A DNA stretch of 64,000 bases from Pectinophora gossypiella (taxonomy: Eukaryota > Arthropoda > Insecta > Lepidoptera > Gelechiidae): contig NW_026063266.1 of the NCBI RefSeq assembly GCF_024362695.1, positions 310,001-374,000 on the forward strand, in the 5' to 3' direction. Positions 10,871 to 21,629 of the stretch are shown here, one piece after another (positions within the stretch are counted from its first letter, which is position 1; each line of letters starts with the position of its first letter). The position numbers and the translations under genes were made by a program. The notes under the pieces are model-generated. The model did not search any database. It was not told where the DNA came from and worked only from the letters and a program-made list of their open reading frames with translations.

Positions 10871-11083
10871 TCGTTACTATCACCTAAACGAGCGATAGTA
10901 ACTCATGCCACTCTACTGAGCGACGATATCTCACAACCAGGCGTCACTACCACCTAAATCGAGCGGTAGCAACTCATGCCACTTACACCAAGTGACGATA
11001 TCTCAACACAGTCGTTGCTGCCACCTAAATCGAGCGACAGCAACTCATGCCACTTACACCAAGTGACGATATCTCAACACAGT
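10871..11083. repeat. Three tandem 71-bp repeats, each with a hairpin
   Basis: Units begin near 10871, 10941 and 11012. Each has a left arm (GTTACTATC, GTCACTACC, GTTGCTGCC), a spacer CACCTAAA(T)CGAGC, and a right arm (GATAGTAAC, GGTAGCAAC, GACAGCAAC). Most arm changes keep pairing, allowing G-U. The function is unknown. They sit in the internal region of LTR-N beyond its gag remnant. Confidence 0.8.
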
Positions 11084-11193
11084 TAGCACACAAACTTTAC
11101 ATTTCAGTTGGTAGAATAGTGGTCAATGGGTTACACAATTTCTTCTATATCACTAATTTCTAATTCGTTTAGTTTGACTAATTCTACCGGAGT

Positions 11194-11345
11194 TTAACAT
11201 GACTCAGATTCAGGTTCGAAAGTTTGCAGCAAATCAGTTTTCATTTCTTCCCGGGTTGTGGTTCTCAATAAATAATCGTCAGCCCATAGTTTTGCTCTTC
11301 CTTGTAGGACACCAGCTGCTTTCAGGCGAACGTCATGGTTTTTTT
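11194..11345 (-). pseudogene. gag: LTR-N gag fragment, Ty3/Gypsy type
   Basis: On the minus strand a frame ending at TAA 11194-11196 reads LKAAGVLQGRAKLWADDYLL and then TTTREEMKTDLLQTFEPESE. The pattern L.G.A..W followed by a basic/acidic helix and L...F matches the conserved core of Gypsy Gag. Stops close the frame about 50 codons upstream, so only a fragment remains. The plus-strand frame over the same bases looks like a shadow. Confidence 0.6.
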
Positions 11346-11794
11346 AGACTGATGGTTTCGCGATTTTCACTGGATATCTGCGTGAGCATATCGGTCATAG
11401 TGTCCCTGAAAGTATTCATTCACAAACAAAAAGTGGACAATCCTGATGATGAAGGTTCTCCCAAAGGGTTTCCCGTATTGCGGTCACTCATGGCGTGGTT
11501 GTTGCGTAGTCACTTCTGATAAAAGAGATAAAATATATTAGGACACTTTATTAAAACCATGAAATATATTTAAACATTTATTTGATAATAACTAAAAATT
11601 AAATCGATTGAAATACCTTTTTTCACTTAATTCATGCATTAAATAACATAAAACCAATAAATTAATCATCAAACACATTAACAGCAAATAATAATTATTA
11701 AATAATTTTACACGAAAAAATGATAATAAACAAAAATAAAATAAAATAATAATTTAAAACAAAAGTAAATAAAATAATAGTTTAAAACAAAAAA

Positions 11795-12903
11795 TAAAAT
11801 TTTTAACAAAAAAAAAAACCGACTTCAAACGCAAAACTAAAAAGCAATAAATAAATTTACTTCGCACAAAGTAATTAGTACGTATTTTCAATTAGTTAAT
11901 TATTTTATAAATCTGAAGCCGGTGCCAAGGAAATGCTACAACGAAGTACCGATTCATATATTTTTCAATACTGATTGTTTTGTAATTTTTTGTTTGACAT
12001 TGTTTTGTAATTGCTTTGATATAGGTATTAAACAATATTGTGTGTACATAGTAATTTGATATTGTAGTAGGGTTGTTGTAGCATTTACTTGGCACCGACT
12101 TCAGAATTATAAAATAATTAACTAATTGAAAATACGTACTAATTACTTTGTGCGAAGTAAATTTATTTATTGCTTTTTAGTTTTGCGTTTGAAGTCGGTT
12201 TTTTTTTTGTTAAAAATTTTATTTTATTTTACGATTTTAAGTGATGGTTAGACCGAGCAAGGATGCAGACAGACAGATTTTCTGATTTATATTCATATAT
12301 AATAATATAATATATTATTAGTAGTGATCACAATTATTATTGATGAACATGTTTACACACACACATGTGTATGTGTACATACACACATGTGGTTGTCAGT
12401 GGAAGCTGCTATCATACACACTCACGCATACATATAGATACAGTAGATTTCGCGTGGTTCGCTCGCTGCTAAAGCAGCTCGCGTGTCCTGTTTATTCGAA
12501 ACTGTCCCTCTTCGTATGGCGGCCATCTTGTTTTTCCGCCACTTTGTTCTTTTTCACCGGCGACAGAATTTGACCAAGATTAAAATGGGTGTCGTGGAAA
12601 CAAACAAAATCCAGGTGCAATAGGTTTGCCAGGCCGTAGGATGTCTCCCTGATTGGGAGCAGTTTTCAAAGATGACGTTCTGATCACACGCCTATACATC
12701 ATTTTTACCCCCAAGACATTTTCTGGAAAAACAAAATTTTGTATGGCGGCCATCTTGTTTTTTCGCTATTTTGTATTTTTTTCACCGGCCATTAAATTCG
12801 ACCAAGATTTAAATAGGTTTCGTGAAAGAAAAATTGGTTCAGGTGTGATAGTTTCGCCAGGCCGTAGGGTGTCACCCTGATCACCTCCTTTTTTGAAGTC
12901 GGT
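11795..12903 (-). mobile_element. ACCGACTTC element, copy 1 (1.1 kb)
   Basis: On the minus strand it starts ACCGACTTCAAAAAAGG and ends AGTCGG, a T run, GTTAAAAATTTTA. It is inserted in an A run with AAAAA on both sides. The left 430 bp form a foldback: arms at about 11798-11925 and 12095-12230 are near-perfect inverted copies. The rest holds two units with the paired motif GGCGG ... ATGGCCGCCAT (near 12505 and 12745). It is a shorter reverse-orientation relative of 27837-29751. There is no convincing coding frame, and the class is uncertain. Confidence 0.75.
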
Positions 12904-13007
12904 AAAAATAACTAAAACCAAACCCAAAAACTGATTCAGAGTGTGAATTTCTCGACCACACAGGAGCTCCGTTCAGCGCGACTGACGACTCACTTCTGAA
13001 CCATAGT

Positions 13008-15331
13008 CGACGTCGGGTTTCTTCTCGTCGCGGGCGAAGCCCGCGGCGGGGAGACATCCTCGGGGCTGAGCCCCCTTGATGTGGCTTCAGTCGCCGCCCG
13101 CAAAAACGGGCGTGGCGCGGGGTTTGGGACACGGCGGGCGAGAACGCCCCTCCGTGAGCCCGATGTTGGAACGTCCGTGGTGCCGCCAGCGAGGTCGAGC
13201 CCACCGGGTGGTTCCCCGTTGGGGGAGGCCCAGTGAGCGCCCGTCAGCTGGCGGTGGTGTCATATCCGGGGAGCTGCTCCGTCGCCGGGGCAGCTGGTGT
13301 CGGGTTGGCTGGAGGGGGGGAGAGGACTGCTTCCACTGCCACTGGAAGCGTCAACTCATCCCCCAGGGGGGTGGCCACGATCCTGACTACTCGACGAGGA
13401 GTAGTGGATGTGGGCAGCCCCGGTCCAGTCCGGTGTTGGTAGTCAGTGCCCACCGGTGAGTTGGCCTAGCAGGGATGCCAGGCCTCCCACGATGATGGGC
13501 ACTGGGTCAGTCCTTGTGCGAATGGCCGCCAGGATGTCGTGGAGCAGCTGGATAGACTGCTCCAACACTTCCAACTTCTCGTTGGCGGAATCTGCGGTTG
13601 CCTCCGTTCGGGGCCTCGCCTTCTTCCCCTTTGGAGGGGCGGCGGCTGCTAACTTCGATGTCGAGGGTTGCAGGAGGATGGGTTCCACGGCGGTGTCCAC
13701 GGCGGTGGGCTCGGCGGTGGTGGCGTCAGTGGGGGCGGGCTTCGTCCTCTTGCGGACCCGCTTCGGCCTCTGCGGCTTGGGCCCATCTGGGCCGTTCGCT
13801 GCGGCCATGAGCGAGTTCTGTGCGGTCGGCTCGCTAGAGGGATCCACCACCACGGTGGAGGATGCTGGTGCGCTTCTTTTCGATGTCCTAGTCAGGGGCG
13901 CAGTGCCCGCCCTTGTGTTGCGCAGCTCGCGCAGTTTGACTGGACACGAAGGGCTGTTTGCCGGGTGCGTCCCCCCGCAGTTTGCGCAGGTTGCCGGGAC
14001 CTCCCGGGGGCGCAGACAGTCTTTGGCCGCGTGGCTCCCGCCACAGCGGACACAGGCAGCAGGACGATGGCAATTATGGCAATTATGGCTGCTGTGCCTA
14101 AATTGCTGGCAGCGGTGGCATTGGGCTGCACCTCTTCGCCCTCTCCACGCCTCGACTTTGACGCCGGGCATACAGAGAAGGTCGGAGATCTCGTAGACCT
14201 GCTGGAAGCCCAGAGTTCTACGGATCTCCACGAAGTAAATGCAGCCCGATCTTCCCTCTCTGGCCTGGATGGGGCGGATGTAGTTGGGTTCAAAGCCGCG
14301 GGCCCGCAGCTCCTCCTCCAACTCGGCGATGTTGGTATCGAACGGGAGGCCTCGAATGGCCAGTTTCAGCGAGCGCTCCGCCGGTGGGGCGTACGCGAAC
14401 CTGGAGAGTCCCGTGGCTCTCTCCAGGGTGGTGAGGTACCGCTGGTAGAGCCGGAACTCTTCCTCGGTCCTCGCCAGGAAGCGTACGCCCTTCCCGTAGG
14501 GGCGCGCGTTCGGAGCGTGGCCCAGCGTCTCCCGCAGCTGGCGGAAGTGGTGCGGCCAGTTCGGCAGCTGGTCCACCACTATGGGCGGGATTTTCCTGCT
14601 CGCTGGGGCGAGCGGCGGCTGCTGGGTGGTCTTCTTTGACGGCGGCGATGGCGTGGGCGTCGTCCGGAGGGACGGGCGCGGCGGCGCGTGCGGCGGCGAA
14701 GCCGGATTGGTGTTCAACACCGCCGCGTATGATCGCGGCGGCGTTGTCTCCATGTCCAGCAAGGGCATGGAGAGTGCAGTGGGCGGCGTGATCCTCGTCG
14801 CGGGCTGCGGTGGACGGCGCTCAGGTGGCGTCGTGGTTCTCTTTACCGCGGCTCCTGCTCCCGGAAGTTTGGGCAGGGGCAGCGGGAAAGAGGGCGGTCG
14901 GCGGGTTGCGCCAGCTAGGCATGGCGGGGGCGAAGGGGGTCTTCTGGACGCTGCTGCAGTGGTGGCAGCAGCGAGCGCGGTGTCGAAGTAGGAGCGCACG
15001 AATACGCGCGCCCTGCGTTTCGCGACTCCAGCTGTTGGGGGAGCCATGCTCACCCCGTTACGGCTGAGGCGCGATGAAGCGGCGTTGGGGCTGCTTGCGT
15101 GCGAGGTTTGGCGGTCCGCCTGGCAGAGCACGCGTTATCACACCCTCCCCGGTGAGACCCGCTGGTGGGAGGCCGGGGGTGGATAGGGTGATAACGGTGA
15201 TACCGTTTGGAGCCGCGGTAGGAGGGTATTTTAATAAAATACCCCCCCTGCCTCTACGTCGATGGCTGCTGAGTGTGGGTAGACGTTGAACCTCCGAGCA
15301 CTTCGGCAAGCAGAGCGATCCAAAAAAAAAA
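13008..15331 (-). mobile_element. GC-rich LINE unit with ORF1 only
   Basis: This GC-rich island in an AT-rich region is bordered by the perfect 12-bp duplication CTGAACCATAGT. On the minus strand it has a 5' leader, a Gag-like ORF1 with zinc knuckles and a 3' region ending in a strong hairpin (near 13029-13048, CGCGGGC/GCCCGCG) and CCCGACGTCG. There is no reverse transcriptase. A run of 10 A lies at 15322-15331, on the plus strand at the end opposite the ORF1 stop. Base composition differs sharply from the host LTR. Confidence 0.75.
13443..15047 (-). CDS. LINE ORF1 (Gag-like) with three zinc knuckles
   Basis: The frame is open from 15131, but the ATG at 15047 (MAPPTAGVAKRRARVFVRSY) is the better start, as what precedes it is leader-like. 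It encodes about 534 residues. The N-terminal half is Pro/Ala-rich. A central RNA-binding-like region (LAIRGLPFDTNIAELEEEL, about 14340-14380) is followed by WRGRRGAAQCHRCQ and a cluster of Cys/His knuckles (CHRCQQFRHSSHNC, CVRCGGSHAAKDC, CANCGGTHPANSPSC) near 13960-14130. The C-terminus is a basic tail and a coiled segment. This is the usual ORF1 of Jockey/R1-group LINEs, which coats the element RNA. No ORF2 follows, so it cannot mobilise itself. Confidence 0.8.
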   Translation of the reverse strand: MAPPTAGVAKRRARVFVRSYFDTALAAATTAAASRRPPSPPPCLAGATRRPPSFPLPLPKLPGAGAAVKRTTTPPERRPPQPATRITPPTALSMPLLDMETTPPRSYAAVLNTNPASPPHAPPRPSLRTTPTPSPPSKKTTQQPPLAPASRKIPPIVVDQLPNWPHHFRQLRETLGHAPNARPYGKGVRFLARTEEEFRLYQRYLTTLERATGLSRFAYAPPAERSLKLAIRGLPFDTNIAELEEELRARGFEPNYIRPIQAREGRSGCIYFVEIRRTLGFQQVYEISDLLCMPGVKVEAWRGRRGAAQCHRCQQFRHSSHNCHNCHRPAACVRCGGSHAAKDCLRPREVPATCANCGGTHPANSPSCPVKLRELRNTRAGTAPLTRTSKRSAPASSTVVVDPSSEPTAQNSLMAAANGPDGPKPQRPKRVRKRTKPAPTDATTAEPTAVDTAVEPILLQPSTSKLAAAAPPKGKKARPRTEATADSANEKLEVLEQSIQLLHDILAAIRTRTDPVPIIVGGLASLLGQLTGGH

Positions 15332-15469
15332 CTGAACCATAGTGAGCGGAGCGCAAGGTATTTAAAGGCGGAACGCCGCATGGTGGGGAGCGCACACGTG
15401 TTGTTGTTTGCAGGTGGTACGCGTGGTGATTTACCGTAGCGTGCTTATCACAACTGCGCCGATAAACCT

Positions 15470-15547
15470 ATAGATTAGTAATTAGAGATAAGCATGTCAT
15501 TTAGTAATTTTGTATGTTATTCCCACAGAACTTTGTCCTAAGTATCA
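15470..15547 (+). repeat. Gypsy-A 3' LTR, middle piece
   Basis: It follows the AAACCT duplication of LTR-N, repeats the ATTAGTAATTAGAGATAAGC motif of 9933-9958, and ends at the Helitron insertion point (CA then TC at 15548). Confidence 0.75.
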
Positions 15548-15666
15548 TCTATACTTATAATAAATCTGTAGAGAGGTCAATTCTGTACATTAAATATTTT
15601 TTCAAAATAACTATCAGGGGGTGATAAGTGGTCGATACTGATGCCAAAAATGCAATCAGTAAAATT

Positions 15667-15668
<2 letters not shown>

Positions 15669-15703
<35 letters not shown>
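15669..15703 (+). repeat. TCTG microsatellite
   Basis: About nine TCTG units in the Helitron left arm, a position where related moth Helitrons often carry this repeat. Confidence 0.9.
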
Positions 15704-15939
15704 ATGTTCCTTATAGAAACAAAAACTACTGGACGGATTTTAATGAAACTTGGTACAATTATTCTTCACACTCCTGGACAGGTTATAGTATACTTTTCAT
15801 CACGCTACAATCAATAGGAGCAGAGTAGTGAAGGGAAATTCTTTTGTATGAAAAATCTAAACCACTCAAGTTAGACGTTTGAAATTTGGCATGCAGGTAC
15901 CTTAGATACCGTAGAGGTGCACTAAGAAAGGAATTCCCG

Positions 15940-16189
15940 TGTAAGGGCCAAAGCTGGGTTCCGGCTTCAGCGTTCCATCTTCAGTTGTAGTTGTAGGAGT
16001 TGATCGTTAACTCAAAGATTCGTTAAGTAGGTTAAATTGTTTATTACGTGTTTATTAGCGCTCGTGGCTAGTACGTATCGTTTACGTTGAGTGACCGTTT
16101 CACACTGACCCACTAATATAATCGACTGCGCATCGCTACCAAAAGCAGGGCGCAACGTTAGCAAATTATGTTCGGTTGAAGACCGTACA
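15940..16189 (-). repeat. BEL-2 3' LTR
   Basis: 250 bp with TGTAAGGGCC and GACCGTACA ends, repeated at 25365-25614. On the minus strand it is the 3' LTR, about 130 bp beyond the env stop codon. Confidence 0.95.
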
Positions 16190-16321
16190 TGCTCCCAACT
16201 TATAAGAGGAAAGAAAAGTAAATTAAAAGGGTGAAACGATATGATTCGTAAAAGATCGTGTAACCAATACAGCACAGTACAAAATTTGCAAGTTACTTAA
16301 ATATCTTAAATATTTCATTGC

Positions 16322-19300
16322 CTAATTAATGCTAGATCCGTTATCTGCACTGAAGTATCTCCGTAAAGGTTTCTTGGGTGCAACAGCTGCGTAGGATGGC
16401 TCCCTCTGCTGAAGTTCCATGCTCTGACGGCTCGTCGTAGTCGTAGGTAGATTTATTTGTACTGCGTGCGTTGTCCTTTCCTTTTTTCCATTAATTATTC
16501 GACGGCATTTTCTTATAGAATAGTATACTGCAGCAGATATGACTCCTACTAACAACAGGTACAAAACAATGTATTGGTGGACGTCGTGAGTAGTTATCTC
16601 GGCGTTTGGTAACTTTTCGTTGTCTTTCTGCTGTTTCAAAAGTTTGTCTATGGTGTCGTGTAGCTTACTTTGATTAAGGGTGGAGGAGTTGTTGTTTATT
16701 CCACTGAAGTCAAAATGCATCTCTTCCGTTAGATGCATGTTCACATCCGAAAGCTGGAGCAGGCCAGGATCGACGTTCGTCTGGCTTCCAAAATGGTTGA
16801 AGGCGAAAAGAGTCGTATCCTTTTTCTGAATGACACACCCTTCCTCCAAATCCAGTGTTCCAACTCTCTCCGTGTTCGTTGTCATAACATTATTTCCGCA
16901 TATGACTCTAGCGTGGCAATTTTTGCAACAAAAATAAAGCCATCTGTTTGTTGTATGCAATTTGATCCACTCGTCGGAACATTGAACTGCAGTTGTTATG
17001 CAATGCGGATTTGTTTGCTGTCCTAGTATTTTTGCCTCGCACGGCGCCAGTTCACTATGTAGGCTTGAAATCGGATAGTTCGTGTTACAAATGAAGTTTA
17101 TCTCATTTATTTGTACACATTGATTAACATCATCTTGGCTCATAGATATGTATGTATCTTTTCTGAAGTTGGCTGCTATGTGCGTTGACGTAGTTGTTAC
17201 CTTTATGACGTCATCGTTAGGCTGATACATCGGGAGCGGTATTGCTCGAAACACCTGATAATCATCGTCACTCGTTAGCGGTATGTGCACTTCTAGCAGT
17301 AGGTATGATTGCGTAATACGAGCCTTGACATAAATAAGCTTGTAAATGTCTTTTAAGTTTTGTTCGATATTTTTTACAGGTAACGTGAGCCGAGTCGATA
17401 TTCTCGCTGCAATCATGTGTAGTTCGTGAATTAGTTGTTTCGGGGTGAGCAGGTGGATGTCCAAATGGCCGTTGTGGATGTTCATAAGGGTATCCAAAAG
17501 TAGTTCCTGCGTCCGTTTCAAGTTAGTTAAGATCAAGCTGGCTGTCAAGGACGCTGCGTTGATTTCGTTCATGGAAGACATTAATTCCACCTTATACACG
17601 ATTTTATTCATGGAATCGTTAGCTCTCGTTATGTAATCGTGTATAACGTCCAGTTGCTGCTTCATGAAGTTTTCGTTGGCTTTGATCAAGTTATTTTCAG
17701 ATTCGACTATGCTCGTTTGATTCTTAATTAGCTGCAAAAGATAATTTTCGTTCTGCTGGACTTGTTCAATGTCGTTTTGGTATTTCGCAGCAAAATCTTC
17801 ATCCAAAACACCAAATAAAGTTCTTGCCAGGTTACCTACTCCGTTAAAGTAACCTCGTTTTCGGCGACTTAAATGTTGTTCCAGCAAGAGGGTGTTATAG
17901 GCAGTCAGCTGATCGAGTTCGTGTTTTAGTTGCGACACTACTGGTTCGCATGGCTGTTTGTCGCTTCTTTGACATAAATGATCGATATTATTTATGTATT
18001 GTTTTATCCTTGAAGTTCCTTGCCAGAAACTTGTTAAGTTGTAGTAGACTAAGAGAGTCCATTCATCGTGGATGAGTTGCAGGTTTCCTATTTCATCAAA
18101 ATAAATTGGTTTGTTGGCCTTGATTGGTGTAGTTTTCAGTGGTGACGTCATCGGTGTGGCGACAGCGGCAGCACTCGACGTTGATGTTAATGTAAACAAA
18201 GACAACAACAGTATTGTGAAACAATTCTTCCTCTTGTGGCATTTAGTTGTGCGATCTCTCTTAGTAGGTTGCTCTCGTGGCATATCGTTGCTACTACTCT
18301 CTATCGTAGTTTCTGTTATCTCACGTTTCGGAAGAGGTGCCAGCTTAGTTATCGGTCGCTTGAGGACGTTGTTCTGTGTCTTGATAGTAACGACACGAAC
18401 ATAACCGTCAGCTCCAGGATGTAGGGTAAGTACTCGTGCCATAGCCCATTTCCCAGGAGGCAGATTATCCTCTTTTACAAGAACTAAGTCTCCAACGCAG
18501 ATATTTTCCTTCGGCTTCAACCATTTGCTCTTAGTTTGCAATTGGTGAAGGTATTCGTTAGACCACCGACGCCAGATATGGTGTTGCATCTGTTCAACCA
18601 GCTTCCATTTATTACGGAGATCTATTTTATCTTCAGAGCAGTCCTCTTGAGGCAGCGACATCAGTGGTGTCCCGGTAAGGAAGTGACCCGGCGTCAACGT
18701 GTCTAGGTCATCCACATTCTCGGTAAGTGGGCATAGCGGTCTACTGTTTAGGCAGGCTTCAATCTGCGCGAGTAGTGTTGTAAACTGCTCGTAATCCAGC
18801 TTTTGTTCTCCCAGGACCCTAGTTAAGTGAAATTTCATAGATTTCACTGCCGCCTCCCATACGCCAGCCGCCGTTGGCCATTGCGGGCATAGGAAGTGCC
18901 ATTTGATTTGATGGTTATTTATTGCTTTGAAGAATTCAGGCGAGGTCATTGTTTTGTATGCGGTGAATTCTTCTTGTAAAATTCGAGCGGCTCCCTTAAA
19001 ATTCGTGCCATTATCCGAATACATATGCGTCGGAGTTCCACGCCTCGCGCACAGTCTCTTTAGGGCTGCCAAAAATGCTTGAGAGCTTAGATCTGACACC
19101 AATTCGATGTGAACAGCCTTCGTAACTAGGCATATAAATATAGCGATATATCCCTTTGTAGTCTTCACTCCCCGTCCTTTGTTTAATTTGACCTCCACGT
19201 GTCCAGTGTAGTCCACGCCGCAGTGGGTGAAGGGTCGAGACGGTGTTACTCTCTCCATTGGTAAGTTTCCCATAATTTGATCTTTCTTCGTTGTTCTGAA

Positions 19301-20276
19301 GCGATGGCATCTCACGCATAGACGGATAATGCTTTTGGCTGCACGCGTTCCACCCACTATCCAGTAGCGTTGTCTCGTGTACGCTAATGTTAACCGCACG
19401 CCACCGTGTAACGTGTGCTTGTGTGCGTGTTCTACAACAAGCTGTGTAAGACGTCCATGATGCGGTAAGATAGCAGGGTGCTTGCTTTCTTCCGGTAGAG
19501 TGGTGTTATGCAGTCGTCCTCCCACTCGTAGTATTCCTTTAGCGTCCAGGAATGGAGTTAAATTTAATATTTTGCTTTTTGAAGTTACAGTTCCGTTTTT
19601 CTTTAGATATAAAATGTCATCGGCAAAATATTTTTGTTGTGTGGCCAGAATAATGAAGTCATTAGCCTTTTGCAATTCTGTAGTTGACAAACAAATATCA
19701 AACTTGTAACTTTTATTTCTAAGCCTTGTTATGAAACGCGATACCCAGGCTAGGCATCGGGTTGCCTGAGTCATTGTGCCGCATCGTTCTAACAGCTGAC
19801 TTATTGTGTTATCATCGTTTTGTTTCATAACTTGAGCATGACACTCGTAGGTCATGTCCACGTTTGTTATGAACTCCTTGCTTTCAAAGTCGGCCTTACG
19901 TCCCGTTTTTAGCCAGCTAGGTCCGTGCCACCACAAATCGAAGTTTATAAGCTGAGATGGCAGTAATCCTCTACTAGCACAGTCGGCAGGGTTGTCCTTT
20001 GATTTGACGTACTTCCATTGTGTAGCGGGTATTATCGAGGTTATGATTGCCGTTCGATTAGAGACATATTTTTCCCAGTTCTTATTGCCTCCTTGCAGCC
20101 ACGCCAACACGACCTGGGAGTCCGTCCAGCAATGAATGGTAAGTTCATTTTCCGATAGTGCAAGCTTGACCTTCTCCATAAGCCGCGCCAGTAGAAGCGC
20201 GCCACATAGTTCTAGTCTCGGCAGGGAAGGTTTCTTGTTCAGCGGCGCTACCTTGGTTTTTGACGTAAGCAATGTT
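16322..20276 (-). CDS. pol-env: BEL-2 RNase H-integrase-envelope, single frame
   Basis: It continues BEL-2 pol after the insert (LTSKTKVAPLNKKPSLPRLE). RNase H has HCWTDSQVVLAWLQGG. Integrase shows the zinc region (LRVGGRLHN, HGG.., CVRCHRF) and the DDE core (GVDYTGHV, MYSDNGTNFKGA, WEAAVKSMKFHL). After the integrase C-terminus (LVLVKEDNLPPGKWAMAR) the same frame goes on without a stop. A hydrophobic segment follows (ILLLSLFTL, about 18190-18230), then a luminal domain with a furin site SRRKRG (about 17850-17870) and the glycine-rich fusion-peptide-like stretch GVGNLARTLFGVLDE. A coiled coil, a Cys-rich head, a membrane span (LYLLLVGVISAAVYY, near 16520-16570) and a cytoplasmic tail ending in SADNGSSIN complete it. 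The architecture is that of baculovirus F/errantivirus Env. How Env is released from Pol (splicing or cleavage at the internal signal) is unknown. Confidence 0.9.
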
Positions 20277-21629
20277 AAAGCACATAATAACGGGTTCTTA
20301 CCGCGTTTAAATGGGGATATGAGACTCCCGATATTTCGACACTGTTGCAAGTGCCATGATCACGGGATGACTGATGAGATTGGAGTGGAGTAGGTAGATC
20401 CATAATTTTCTACGGGCAGACATATCTGTCTACCCTCTTTCTCTGCCGCTTGTTTATGTTTTTGATACCGGAATGTTCGGAACCATCTGAACTCGCACGA
20501 AACTCACTACGACAAACCGCACTCACTGTGTCCTCACGTTTTTTCACCACATTAGGCCGTTTCAAGCTTTTTACAACACCTACTACTGGATTCCACATAC
20601 TCGACAACTTGAACCCGTCTTCCCTGTTGAAATTTTTATGTTTTCTGATTTCAATAGCCTCTTTTACGAGTCTGGGGATGTAATGACGTTCTGTCGATAA
20701 TATTTGTGGATTGTTAAACTCGATCCAGTGGTTAGGGCCCGACTCCAGTACGTGCTCAGCTATAGCAGATTTCTGCACGTCGTTTTTCTTCATGGCACTA
20801 ATATGTTCTTTAATCCGGCAAGAAATAGACCGTTTTGTTTGTCCGATGTACGAACTACCACAACTACAGTCTATTTTGTATACGCCGGGGCTCTCAAACG
20901 GAAAACAGTCTTTCGGGGAACGTAGACTCTGTGCAATTTTCTTTGAAGGAGTAAATATAGTTTTTATTAAATATTTACTTAAAATATTTCCTATCTTATC
21001 AGTAACTCCCTTCAGATATGGAAGAAATGCTGGCTGACGTTCAACCCTGGGTACGGTCGTCTTGACCTTTGGTTTTGCCCGCAAGGCTCTAACATCTATC
21101 CTATAACCATTGTTTCGAAGCACCTCCTGTACATGGCTAATTTCAGCGTCTATGTGCTCATTGTCGCATATGTCATATGCTCGGTTGGTTAAGGATGTTA
21201 CTACCGCATTCAAATGGCGAGGGTGATGATGAGAGGTCGCGTGCAGATAACGATCAGTGTGTGTTGGCTTTCTGTGCACATAGTGACTCAGAGTGCCATC
21301 TGCTCTTACTGACACTTTAACATCCAAAAAGGCCAAAGCTCGATTCATCTCCATTTCTGCTGTGAAACGCATGTTTTTGTGGATGGCGTTCAGATGCTGT
21401 AAACATTGATCTGTCTGTGGTTTCCCTCCTTTGTATATACAGAAGATATCGTCTACGTATCTTATCCAACACTTCAATGGAACTGGGAAGGTTCATCAGT
21501 CATCCCGTGATCATGGCACTTGCAACAGTGTCGAAATATCGGGAGTCTCATATCCCCATTTAAACGCGGTAAGAACCCGTTATTATGTGCTTTAATTATG
21601 ATAATAACCGCGTAAACTTAAAACAATGT
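20277..21629 (-). mobile_element. Penelope-like element, 5'-truncated, flanked by inverted repeats
   Basis: The insert is bounded by a perfect 12-bp duplication, GTAAGCAATGTT (20265-20276 and 21630-21641). Its ends are about 100-bp inverted copies (about 20277-20375 and 21490-21594), a layout known for Penelope-like elements where partial copies join head to head. The coding part is the C-terminal piece of RT plus a GIY-YIG endonuclease. Confidence 0.88.
20410..21477 (-). pseudogene. Penelope-like RT C-terminus with GIY-YIG endonuclease
   Basis: The frame begins with the end of the RT palm (CWIRYVDDIFCIYKG, catalytic YVDD), then FLDVKV and the thumb region. A linker follows, then the GIY-YIG nuclease near 20840-20900: GVYKIDCSCGSSYIGQTKRS, then RIKEHISAM. 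GIY-YIG is the insertion nuclease specific to Penelope-like elements. The N-terminal RT fingers are missing, so this is a 5'-truncated copy unable to act alone, though the remaining frame is intact. Confidence 0.88.

Larger units (their letters stand above)
9965..15463 (-). mobile_element. LTR-N: short LTR element with only a gag remnant, itself interrupted twice
   Basis: Two long direct repeats (9965-10447, and 11521-15463 after removing two insertions) flank a 1.07-kb internal region. The 6-bp duplication AAACCT borders the whole unit. The LTRs lack TG/CA ends. The internal region has a minus-strand Gypsy-type gag fragment and three 71-bp hairpin repeats, but no pol. The right LTR is split by an ACCGACTTC element (11795-12903) and by a LINE (13008-15331). 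One visible difference between the LTRs is a small replacement/insertion near 15400 (GTGTTGTTGTTT in place of GAC). I read it as a non-autonomous Gypsy derivative on the minus strand. Confidence 0.72.
11521..15463 (-). repeat. LTR-N right LTR, in three pieces
   Basis: The pieces 11521-11794, 12904-13007 and 15332-15463 align in order with the left LTR. Each break shows its own target duplication: AAAAA at 11790-11794 and 12904-12908, and CTGAACCATAGT at 12996-13007 and 15332-15343. Confidence 0.85.

Noticed and set aside
13244..14991. Several long GC-rich frames on the plus strand opposite the LINE ORF1
   Set aside because: High-GC shadow frames without motifs; the minus-strand frame has the zinc knuckles.
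20277..20350. Start of the large BEL-2 pol-env frame at 20350
   Set aside because: The first 25 or so codons are Penelope end sequence. BEL-2 coding begins at the duplication ending at 20276.
20277..20390. Hammerhead ribozyme in the Penelope-like ends (CTGATGAG near 20372, CGAAATATC)
   Set aside because: The two core motifs lie on opposite strands and not in the order needed for a hammerhead fold, so no ribozyme is called.
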